A stretch of DNA of 64,000 nt from Syncephalastrum monosporum B8922 (lineage: Eukaryota > Mucoromycota > Mucoromycetes > Mucorales > Syncephalastraceae). Below are positions 54,921-64,000 of this stretch, piece by piece (the first letter of the stretch is position 1; each line of letters opens with the position of its first letter). The notes beneath the pieces were generated by a model. It saw nothing but the letters and a program-made list of their open reading frames with translations. It was not told where the DNA came from and did no database searches. Made by a program: the position numbers and the translations under genes. The stretch is from positions 62,001 to 126,000 of the forward strand of contig JNEN01000784.1 of assembly GCA_000697355.1 (NCBI GenBank), read 5' to 3'.

Positions 54921-57136
54921 TTAGGACAGCTTTTGTTGCAAGTCCTTGATAAAGCTATCTACTTTTTCAGTGTCAACCGGGGCAAAGTCGGCCTGGCTAC
55001 GCTGCACAAGGACAAAGTTGGCCTTGATTTCCATCTATCATCACAGTGTGAGTCTATGCAATAACAATAATAAAACGAGACTAGGTTCACGTACCTTTTG
55101 CACGAGCTCCTTGAGCTTTTGGCCTCCCTTGACATTCTTGTTGCTCTTTTTCAGGAACCGCTTGATCTAAATAATGGTGTGATGTCAATTGATGTATGTA
55201 TAACACGAAAAGGTGACTTACGGCAACAATGGCAGGGAGGGAGAGTTCGGGGTAAGAGATATGGCTGTAGAGACCCTTGTAGTAGTCGTTCAGGCAGATG
55301 CAGAGCTGCTCGAACGCGCCGTCCTGGTATACGCGACCGTGCAGATACTGCTTGGGCGCATGCAGATGGGCCTCCCATTCCAAAGGCTTAAGCGTGCTAG
55401 GCTTGGCCTTGTTGGCAAACTCGGCGGACTCAAAGAGCTCAAGCAAATAGGGCGCCAGGGGGATAAAGACCTGGGTCGAGTTGCTCAGTAGGGTCATGCA
55501 GTGCAGGATGTGGAAGCGGAGAGGGAGGTACGCTGCGCTAGGCGCAAACCTATTGAAAAAAAAAAAAAACAGGGTTACTTTTTATGTTCTATTTCTTTCT
55601 GCCACAAGACTTACTTGATGGTGCCAAGGGCAACCTGTACCAGAGGGTAGATCAGCGGACGCAGCGGCGAGTCGGGGGCCTGGCAAGTCGAGGCAAATAC
55701 GTTGGCCCACAGATCAATACAGTGGATGAATTGCCAATTGCACACGTTCGCGCGTGTCTTCTTGGACTTATCCTGGATGGCGGTACGGAGAGTGATCGCG
55801 AGCTGGCGGATGTACAGGAAACCGAGCTGGTAGCTCATGTCCTGGTCCATGACAAAGAGCTGGACAGCCATGTTGCGCATCATGTTGACAGCCGGGAGGG
55901 TGTGGGTATTGGTGCGCTTAGAGCCACGGACAAATTCGAGGTAGGCGCTCTTCAAACAGGTCTCGAGGAGCTCCTGCGGGGATCGGAAGGCGTGCGGGCT
56001 GAGCGCCAAGGCACGGATGGCCAAGAAGCTCTGGATACGGACATTATCCTGGGTGGACATGCTACCCCAGATCTTCAGGAGGGTCTTGAGATAATGCTTG
56101 GCGAGGATCGGGATGCTGGCCCAGTACTTGGCCATCTTTTCGGATTCTTTGACGGCAAAATAGATCATGGTCGGGTCGCTCAAGCTCTGCAGCAGATGGA
56201 GGAGACTCTTGAGATAGCCCTGGACCATGTTCTTGGCTGCATTCCAGCGTTTGTGTTTGGCCACGGGTTCTGCCTTGTCGATGTGGAGGAAGGAGTTAAA
56301 AACGACCGGGGCGAGTTGCAGCGTGGAGGTGACAACCAGATTGAATACTAGAGCATCCATGAGTCCACAAATTCCTTTTGGTTTCCTTTTCCAAAATCCT
56401 TACCTTCCGGGTCGTTGATCTTATAATGCACGCGGGTACGCTGGTCGGCATCGTCCGACATGCGTGCAGCCGCACGGAAAGCGACGAGAAGCTTGCGCAT
56501 ACCGGAAATGCTCTTTTTCGACTGCACACGCTCGATCCAGGGCTGCACCGTGGACCGCTTGAGGACCTCAAGACCTGACTCTTCGTCGTGTTCGGGCTCC
56601 TCATCCTCTTCTTCGTCCGAGTCTCCCAGGTCGGGGAAGTCCGGTTCTTCATCTTCGTCTTCGTCTTCGTCTTCATCTTCTTTTTCGTCGCCGCTGACTG
56701 CCTCCATACCATCCACCTCATCCTCACTTTCATCCTCTTTTTCATTCTCATCGTCACTGGCCGCAGCACCAAAGCCCTTGAACGACTCGGCATCGTCGTC
56801 CTCGTTGTCCGAAGGGAGCAAAATGTCGTCGTTGTCCTCAGACGCCTCTGCCATATCGATATCTTCAGCTGGGGCGGCTTTCTTGGGTTCTGGGACAGGA
56901 ATAGCGTCGAGATCGTCGTCGTCATCGTCGTCGTTGGGCTCGTCCTGGACAACTTCCATGTTCCACAGATCGTCATTGTCTTCGTCCCGATGCTTTTTGG
57001 ATTTCTTTGCTTTCTTCTTCTTCTTGTCGATCTGAGGCTTGGCCGCTTTCTCCGGCTTTGCAACCTTTGTCTTTTCAGGCTTAACCTTTTTATTCTGGGG
57101 TTTCGACTGGGATGGTGCCTTGGATCGCGGTGCCAT
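54921..57136 (-). CDS. NOC2: Noc2, ribosome biogenesis factor
   Basis: Nucleolar/nuclear protein that pairs with Noc1 and then Noc3 to mature and export pre-60S particles. Five exons: 57136-56404, 56347-55615, 55549-55222, 55166-55095, 55034-54921, about 659 residues. The N-terminus is Lys-rich (nuclear and nucleolar targeting) and then very acidic (DDDDDDD, EDEDEDEDED), coded by GAC/GAA runs. The Noc2 domain begins near GMRKLLVAFRAAARMSDDA and includes LVVTSTLQLAPVVFNSFL, KRWNAAKNMVQGYLKSLLHL, SFLAIRALAL and YLEFVRGSKRTNTHTLPAVN, then QFIHCIDLWANVFAS. The C-terminal part (FAPSAAYLPLRFHILHCMTL) is typical. Yeast Noc2 is longer (710 aa), mainly in the tails. Confidence 0.95.
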
Positions 57137-57584
57137 AATGAGGTAGAAGAGAAAAAAAAAGTTTATGCGTTTCGAATCCGAAGCCACAGGGCTCGAATAA
57201 ATTTCGACGGCAAAATCTTTGAAACGACCCTGCCCAATTTTTTTGATTAATTGCTTCTATCTCTGTAGAATGGTAACTTTTTAGAGCGCTTGCTGGTCAT
57301 ACACATTTCCTCGGTATATGTAAATATCGCTTTGAAATTATTATGGCTTAACTGATTTGAGTTCCCAACGCTGGCTTCTGGAAAAATGTGTTGCGTTTCA
57401 TTTTATTTTCGATCAATTATCAAAAGTGCTCGTTTGAAATGAGCTCAAGAAAATAGGAAGTCGAGTAAATGCAGCGGTAGTCTCAGGAAGGTAGGTCTTT
57501 TCGGATAGAATTTGCAATTTTAGATAATGCAGTTTCATCGTGCTTACTATCAACTATAGATACAATATATCTGCACTAGGTATA
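57137..57584. other. spacer upstream of NOC2
   Basis: About 450 bp with the NOC2 promoter and the 3' end of the F-box gene. AT-rich; no gene recognised. Confidence 0.6.
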
Positions 57585-59269
57585 TTACACAGGGAATAAC
57601 GGCGTATATAATCTTTGTCTAACGGCCTTTCCATGATCGAAGAGGACGCGAAGTTCTTTTTCGGTAATACTGGCATCGTCGTCAATGATCACATCGCGTA
57701 GAGACAGGATTGTCGCAAGCGCAGCAGCTACCTTCCCATTAAAAGCGCCATAAAGACCGTCAACATCAACGCGCTCGAGCCGAGGTGTTTTCTCTGTGAA
57801 GAAACGTGTAAATGTTCTTGGGGAGATATGGTTCTGGGAAGAGATGGCGAGCGTCTTCAAGTTTTCTAAGCGACTGATATGGTCATAGAAAGCATCATGA
57901 ACGTAGTGGTGCAATGCCAGGTGTGTCAAAGCGGGGAGCGTGTAAGAAACCCCTTCAAGCCAGTCGTCCGCCTCAAGCCTTGGCCGGAGGTCTGTACTTC
58001 GCACCGTGACTCTCGACAAGGTATCGGAAGCGGACAAGACGCGCAAGAGCTGGTGATCGTTCCAAGGCACATGCCAAAGATCGAGAGTATCCAGATGCGG
58101 GCATCTCTCAGCGAGGCGGTAAAAGAGGATCTCGAAAGCTGTCGCCTGGGATTCTTGTGAGTGAAAGTCGTATGAGAGATAGGTCAGAGGGAGCACGGGT
58201 GCTGTCAGTTGGCCAATGAATTGAGTCCAAAACGCGTGAGGTTCCAGTGCGGGCGTGTCTACTGTGAAAGACAGGAGTGTGGTCTGATGTACTTTGTAAA
58301 GCATAGCCGCCGCATGTGATAAGTAAGAAATGCGTTCTGGATCCCTCAGTTGAGGAGCGAGCGTCAAATGGTGGAGTCCAGATCTATTTTTCTCCAAATG
58401 GTTTCTTTTGAGTAGATGGGCTTCCCGTTCACCGATAGCAAAAGTATGCAGCCGAGGATACTGTCTGAGAATTATCGAGGATAGGAGGGCATCCAGTTTC
58501 GAGCGAGAGGCATGAATGATGCCCGGGAGGATTAGAGTCTCGAGGTTGGGGCAAAAAGGAAGAAGGTCGTAAGGGAAGCCATCAAAGTCGGCAATCCAGG
58601 TGAGATGGGTCAGCGCATCGCACTGAATACCTTGAATGCGCTGCTGTGTATCAGTGTGTGCTGAACGAGGAAGCTGACCATGCGTCTGACGATATTCAAG
58701 ATGGGTTAGGCATCGAGCAGTTGTCAGTAGAGTGATCATGTCTTGACGCGTGAGAATGACGTCACAGTGGGATAAAGTAAGTTTTCGCAGTTGCGAGCAG
58801 TTCCGGATGATAACCAGCAGGCTTTGTGCGTCCAAAGTCGGTCGCCATCCGCTACCTATGCAAAGGGAGAATAATTTTATATTAGTTACACGCAAATCGA
58901 CAGTTCAGTGCTATTACTGGAAACGGATATGGATAGGGTCTGTAAGCCGCCCCAGCACGCGCTGGCAATGGTATCGAGAAGTTCTGGAGTAAAGCACTGA
59001 CTATAAAAGCGCATGGTGAAGTGGCGAACACCTTGCACGCGCTTGAGACACAATAAAAGATTGGCCGAATAGTCCGCCTGCTTCATAACATAGACCGGCA
59101 TAGAAATCGACACCGTATGGCAATGGTCAAAGATGAATGCATTCCAGGATCTTGACACACTACTGCAAACAAGACGTTGCTTGAATTCGACATGCTCAAA
59201 CACCAGTTCAGCTACATCGGGTGATAAAGCCACCAGTGGGTCCACTGAGGTATTCCGAGTTAGGAACAA
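57585..59269 (-). CDS. F-box/leucine-rich protein, start codon unresolved
   Basis: Predicted substrate adaptor of an SCF ubiquitin ligase. The first visible exon ends at 58918 and the second runs 58917-62+1 = 58855 to 57585; the 62-nt intron (TCCA|GTAATA...CTAAT...GCATAG|GT) is phase 1. The F-box is LSPDVAELVFEHVEFKQRLV followed by CSSVSRSWNAFIF. After the intron come irregular leucine-rich units (LRKLTLSHCD, LTHLEYRQ, LETLILPG, LHHLTLAP, LDTLDLWHV, LTHLALHHY, LKTLAISS). The frame is open from an acceptor-like CAG near 59284, but there is no ATG before the F-box; 59269 is TTG and the first in-frame Met (ISMPVYVMK) lies after the F-box. A short upstream exon or a lost start is needed. A 19-bp minisatellite lies 100 bp upstream. 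Confidence 0.75.
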
Positions 59270-60185
59270 GAGATTTTTGACGCAGCCTGTATATTACTTT
59301 CAAGGAGTCAAGGACGAATAAAAGTCTGATGCGAACCGGCTTTCAATGCCTACTAACCTATTTATTGTAACGTGGCTGTGTATATATACCGTGGCTGTGT
59401 ATCTATGCCGTGGCTACGTATACATGTCGTGCTTATATACTACTTTTATTACGTATATTTTGACTGTGATTTTTATAAATACAAAGGTCTAACTAGGCAC
59501 CGTACAGATCACGTATTTTTTTAGGTGTGTGTAGCACACACTGTTCGGTACTTCCTATTCAGTGCAATATTTACGAACATGTGAAGACTTCTACTACTGA
59601 AATGCAAACACTCTGGTGCTTTGGAGATAGCAACGTGTCTGTAGGTGATGTACAGGGTTCTTCTCGTCTCGAGGAAGGTCCACACGAGTAAATTGAGGAT
59701 TATATAAACATAGCTTCTTTTGGGTGTCTGAGCTTGAGCGGGCATTGTTGTCTGTACTCTGCCGCGGCGTATCGCGCAAAGATTCCATATGGGCATTTGG
59801 TTGACTCCAGTGGAGAGTACGATTAGTTGCATGATAGATACAAGGCGTCGCAACGCACTGTATGGCTTGAAAAGGGCTGATCTTGGTGTCATTCTATGCA
59901 AAAAGTTTGGTCGAGTAGATGATTGCTAATACATCCTATATTTATCTCTATGCGATGAGTGAGTAAGCTGTCCGTGGTACGTAGTGCGGCGCGAGGCACC
60001 AATCATCAGGAACGCGCCTGACCTTTGTATCCCTATAGCATTTAAGAAGTAAATGTGAATGTGAATATGAATATGAATATGCAAGTGAAGCGTAATAGTC
60101 TGTGTAACCTCCAGGTGGCCCTTTTAAACAGACCCTCTCTGCTTTTTTCCCGCTTCTCGGGTTTTCTTTTTCTTCTTTCGCCAGT
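59270..60185. other. divergent spacer with a 19-bp minisatellite
   Basis: Holds the undefined 5' end of the F-box gene and the promoter of the hydrolase gene. Minus-strand frames at 59521-59900 (for example a piece NDTKISPFQAI) are broken and unidentified. AT-GT repeats (AATATGAATATGAATATG) at 60060-60080. Confidence 0.5.
59371..59427. repeat. three tandem 19-bp units, CGTGGCTGTGTATATATAC type
   Basis: Units at 59371-59389, 59390-59408 and 59409-59427 share CGTGGCT[GA][TC]GTAT and diverge at the 3' end; a fourth decayed start (CGTGCTTATATAC) follows. Confidence 0.85.
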
Positions 60186-61372
60186 ATGCCAGCGAATCTC
60201 TCATTTGCCGTGCAATGGGCACTGGTTGCCTTTGCTATAGCTTTCTTGGTCCGCCTGGAGTCGGGCAACAAGGAGACGCTGCCGTCTCTGAAAGTAAAGC
60301 CTTCCGAGATCTACACGCCTGACTTTTATCCGGGAGGCACGGACCTGGCGTTGCCAGGTGGCACCATGCGTTACTGGCTCTTTGGCGATCCCAATGGCCG
60401 CAAGGTCGTCCTCATTCACGGCATTTCCACCGGTGCTGCCTCGTACGATTCTCTTGCTCGATCACTGGTCAAGTCATACATACACACGACAAGCATGTCT
60501 TTCTAATTTTGCTGACACGTGAGACCTTCGTACACATGTAGGCCAAGGATGGCCACCGCGTTCTCGTCTTTGATTTGTGGGGCCGTGGCTACTCGGAGGC
60601 GCCGCCTACGGTCTATAACGAGATGCTGTACACGTCCCAAGTTGCGCTGCTACTCCAGAAAGTGGGCTGGACCCGGTGCGATGTCGTCGGCGTATCCTTG
60701 GGTGGTAAGCTCTTGGAAACGGGGGGCGATGACAGCAGCCTGTTCAATTCAGTCTATGACTAGGTGCTATTGCAGCCTCGTTTACGGCCCATTATCCGGA
60801 AATCGTCGACAAGTTAATTTTCATTGCCCCTGCCGGGTTAATGACAGGCAAGAACGACATTCCGCTGACAGGCCGTCTTATGAAGCTGCCTCTGGTCGCC
60901 AAGATGGCGACCCACCCCATGTTCCGACCCTTGGCCGTGCTCGGCGTTAATCGCTTTTTCAAGAACTCCAAGGTGGGCGACAAATCGGAAGCACAGGCGG
61001 TCAAGACGAGCAAGATCGCGTTGCATCAGTTCACGCATCACCCGGGCTTCATCCGGGCCTTTGCTGGCACGGTCGCCGACTATCCCCTCCATAACCTAAC
61101 CAATCGCTACAAGACGGTCGGTCAGGACCCTCACCGTCCGGTACTGCTGCTGTGGGGCGATATAGACCGCGTAAGCCACGGAAGAAATACCTAATCACAC
61201 GCAACTGAAACGATTCCTTCTTTTATAGACGGTTCCGTTCGAGAACAGCGAGCTGCTCCTGGAGCTGATTCCCCACGCCAAGCTTAGTGTATACAAAGAC
61301 GGCGGCCATGATATTCTGCAATCGCATTGGGAGCGAACGAACCGGGAAGTTCACGAATTCCTGTCCTCTTAA
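60186..61372 (+). CDS. alpha/beta hydrolase with N-terminal membrane anchor
   Basis: Alpha/beta-fold hydrolase of unknown substrate. Four exons: 60186-60467, 60542-60704, 60764-61170, 61229-61372, 331 residues. An N-terminal hydrophobic stretch (FAVQWALVAFAIAFLVRL) should act as signal anchor. The oxyanion region is VVLIHGISTG, then DLWGRGYSEAP. The nucleophile elbow is GVSLGG (Ser between exons 2 and 3, split G|GT), the acid is Asp in LLWGDIDRTVPFE, and the base is His in KDGGHDILQSHW. All triad members are present, so it should be active. The closest general resemblance is to the MhpC/monoacylglycerol-lipase-like hydrolases; a lipid-linked role at a membrane is inference. Confidence 0.88.
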
Positions 61373-61579
61373 ATAGATGAGCGCCATTTTTTGAATAAAA
61401 TTTCTGCAACTTGTTGCCATTGTCGATCATTTTGAGAGGCGGACTTTGGGAGGCAGCCTTTGCCTGATTCGTGCAACCGTCATCGGCTTTGCCTTTTCCT
61501 TCCCTTTTTTTTTTTTTTTTTTTGAGTGTGGCCTCTTCTCTTTTTTTTTTTTCTTTAAAAATAACGAAAAGTGAAGCTC

Positions 61580-63727
61580 ATGAGGGCATGTCAAATACAA
61601 GCTTCGCTTTTCGTTCTGCTTGCCCTTCTTTGTCGTATCGATTATACCACAGCAAGGGCGAATCCGGAAGATGAGCACAATTCCAGCCATCGGCACCACT
61701 CGTCCATAAAGAGCAGCAATTACCTCAAAGACAGCACCTCTGCTGCCTTTAGCCATGTCCACATTGACTCCGAATCATACGGGACCAAGGCCATGCTGGA
61801 TGTGAACAACCGACAGCTGGACGACGGCTGGATACAATCGGCACAAAACGACGATACCCAACAAGACAGCAACACCAACACCAACACCAACAGCAATACG
61901 AATACTATCGGCAATGACGGGGATACGGTCGCGGCCGGGTCCGTTTCTGGTACCGACGACGGCACGGTCTCGAGTGCCAATTCGAACTGTACGCCTGACT
62001 TTAGCCTGGAAGCCAGTCCCAAAGTCAGAGTCGACCTCCACTGTGCGATTGACAAGACTTTTTGCGGTCGAGTCGCTCAGGCCCTCAAGGATGCGGCCTG
62101 GGAGTTTACCCAGGTGGTCAATATCAAAAACGACCTTGTGTAAGGCCCTTTGAATTTTTATGCGCATAAAGATGCAGAGATGCTTATTATGGGACAGTAT
62201 CCAGGCGACCTATTATAGTTTCTGCGAAACCAAATGCGCCAATGAAACATTTGGGTGGGGTGCACCCTCCTCTCAGGTAAGGAAAAGCAGAAAATGGGAA
62301 TGGGACCGGAAGATGGGGCAAAAGGAAGAGCAAAGCAAAACTGACCATGCAGGACCATTAGTTTACGCTTCCCTTTGAGGATGGTGCCGATTTGAATTAT
62401 ATTTATCCCCAAGCGCTCGCGAAGCAGCTGGCGCCGTACAATAATACCTCGGCCTGGGCTAATCACGATATCGCGATCGAGTTGAACCACGACGCGTATC
62501 TGAACGAGGTCGACTATAATCAGGCATCACAGGACGGATGGAACGGGACGGGTGTACCCCCAGGAGGCAAATATTATTTCAAGGCAAGTGGGCACACTAT
62601 AACAAGGGTCAAAAAAGTATGCTTACATTTTTCTGCTTTTTGCTTTTGCCACTGATATCTAGGGTGACCCATCCATCGGACCGAACCAGATCGATTTGGA
62701 ATACATCATATTACACGAGATCCTCCATGGCCTTGGGTTCATCAGTTCATGGGCAGCTTATTTTGCGAATGAAGCGTCTCCGTTCAGGACGCTGGTGGAC
62801 GGGATCATAGATGCGGATGAACTTCAGCTCGTGACGCCAAGCCCATACTGGTACATCAAGCAGCAGACGGGGCCCATATTTGTGACCGGCTTCCAGCCAA
62901 CCATGATTTTCGACAAGTTCTTGTACAGCAATAGCTCCCAAATCACCAGCAGCAGCAATAATAGCAGCAGCAATCAGGGGCAGTCGCTCGCTGATGTGGG
63001 GTTCGAGATGCAGAATTTCTGTGTGCAGGACAGCCAATCATTCATCCTCAACTTTGTGGACGAGTTCAACCGGTCGAACCAGTCAAGAATCGCCAACCGA
63101 CTCTGGACGTCGATGCAGCAGGACCGCAGCCTGCAATTCCACTTTCCACCCCCTGCAGTGGACAACAGCACATTCAATACCAACGAGTACTTGAACGAAA
63201 CCTATACAAGCATGTTCATGCTGACGAGCGACACGTCAATGACCTCGCAAGTCGAGCTGTCCGACCGCAACTTCCGCCTCGGCATGGCCATCTCGCATGT
63301 GGATGCCCAGTACAACTCTACCCCGGACTTCTTGATGACCGACTCATACACCACCGGCCAATCCCTCGACAGCTTGGTCAACGACACGTACGGCAATATC
63401 GGGGCCATCTACTTCAATGCGACGATCAACGGGAGCGTCGTGCAGCAGACATACAAGTCCCCGATTGGGCCGGGCATTTTACGTGTCCTAGACTCAATGG
63501 GCTATTCCACTGTTTTGAGCAATACAAACTATACGACGACCGGAAACGTCAAATCGGGCAAGATGCCATCCGTGTGCGACGATAAGAACAATAACCACGG
63601 CATGTCCCAAGATACGCAGACCCCCACGGCGTCGTCGGGCGCGGCTCACTCGGCGGTGGTGGCGACATCCCTGCTAGTCCTGCTCCTTGTAAATTACTTT
63701 GTTACCTGTACATTTTCATCCCTTTAA
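61580..63727 (+). CDS. secreted GPI-anchored HExxH metalloprotease
   Basis: Putative cell-surface zinc protease of a fungal family I cannot name precisely. Four exons: 61580-62139, 62198-62276, 62362-62583, 62663-63727, about 641 residues. A signal peptide (RACQIQASLFVLLALLCRID) is followed by a Ser/Asn/Thr-rich stretch with an (NT)n repeat, then a Cys-containing domain (CAIDKTFCGRV ... ATYYSFCETKCANETFGWGA). The zinc motif is HEILHGLGF at residues 305-313, in the style HExxHGxGF. Many N-x-S/T sites follow. The C-terminus has a small-residue region SSGAAHSA and a hydrophobic tail (VVATSLLVLLLVNYFVTCTF), typical of a GPI signal. Intron 3 is GC-AG (AAG|GCAAGT). The exon 2 acceptor was chosen to restore VIQATYYSFC. 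Confidence 0.87.
62584..62662 (+). other. GC-AG intron of the metalloprotease gene
   Basis: Exon 3 ends TATTTCAAG, the intron starts GCAAGTGGGC and ends GATATCTAG, then GGTGACCCATCC. The join gives YYFK|GDPSIGPNQID and leads straight into the HExxH motif. No GT donor nearby gives an open frame with this acceptor. Confidence 0.8.
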
Positions 63728-64000
63728 CAACATAAACAAGCAGCCCACCCTGTTAAGGGGCCCTTACAAGCTTCATTGTGTATCGTTTGAGATGATGATT
63801 TTGATGAGGATGATTCGGGATCAGGTCCGACCCCGTGTGTGTGGTAAACACAAATATACGGTGTCATCTGATATCTGCAAACCGTTTTAAAGTAGGGTAT
63901 CATAAAATGCCCGGAGCCGATCTTCATCGAGATAGACTTCCTTTGTTTCTTATGCTTCCCATAATCTCTTGTTTTTCATTGTCTTGATGGGGCGGATCAT

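Noticed and set aside
59521..59901. 126-codon minus-strand frame
   Set aside because: No recognisable domain and AT-rich codon use; overlaps another broken frame. Left unassigned.
1..64000. CRISPR arrays, bacterial operons, rRNA genes
   Set aside because: Nothing of the kind; the window is eukaryotic nuclear DNA with spliceosomal introns throughout.

Overview
This window is nuclear DNA of a filamentous fungus, most likely an early-diverging lineage such as Mucoromycota. The grounds are intron-rich genes with short introns (about 55-95 nt, GTAAGT-like donors, TAG/CAG acceptors), coding DNA near 55% GC set in AT-rich spacers with poly-T tracts, and typically fungal proteins (Gpi1, Cdc10 septin, App1, Whi3-like, Ssk1, a GATA factor with the fungal N-terminal LSWRLWF box). 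The lineage is an inference from gene content and intron style; I could not run a search. I assembled all multi-exon models by hand, requiring reading-frame continuity and family conservation across each splice.

Layout. 1-2168: 3' part of a valyl-tRNA synthetase gene (+). 2318-18946: a run of six minus-strand housekeeping genes (GPI1, a NIPA-type Mg2+ transporter, cactin, APP1, an Hch1/Aha1-N co-chaperone, CDC10). 19435-22541: NAA38 and a large unrecognised Pro/Gln/Ser-rich protein (+). 22703-31310: a roughly palindromic locus in which two AMID/FSP1-like NAD(P)H oxidoreductase paralogues point away from each other and flank inverted, decayed copies of an unknown spliced gene plus a Ty3/gypsy RNase H remnant. 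32458-36520: a Whi3-like RNA-binding protein (-) and a divergent uridine-kinase-like protein (+). 36521-42063: a gene-poor AT-rich stretch holding only a tiny secreted cysteine-rich peptide gene with a TATA box and an in-frame TGA. 42064-52833: a two-finger GATA factor, the HOG-pathway response regulator Ssk1 with an unusual membrane/pseudo-histidine-kinase N-terminus, a small unrecognised protein and a GXWXG/DUF4334 protein (all +). 54921-59269: NOC2 and an F-box/leucine-rich protein (-). 60186-63727: an alpha/beta hydrolase and a GPI-anchored HExxH metalloprotease (+).

There are no operons. The genes are mostly single-copy housekeeping or regulatory functions: translation, ribosome assembly, splicing, GPI-anchor synthesis, lipid phosphatase, septin ring, N-terminal acetylation and stress signalling. 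The most unusual items are the inverted FSP1-like duplication around repeat remnants, the Ssk1 protein that looks like a catalytically dead hybrid histidine kinase, a 6-nt micro-exon in the Hch1-like gene, three GC-AG introns, a ValRS lacking its C-terminal arm, and the small secreted peptide gene.
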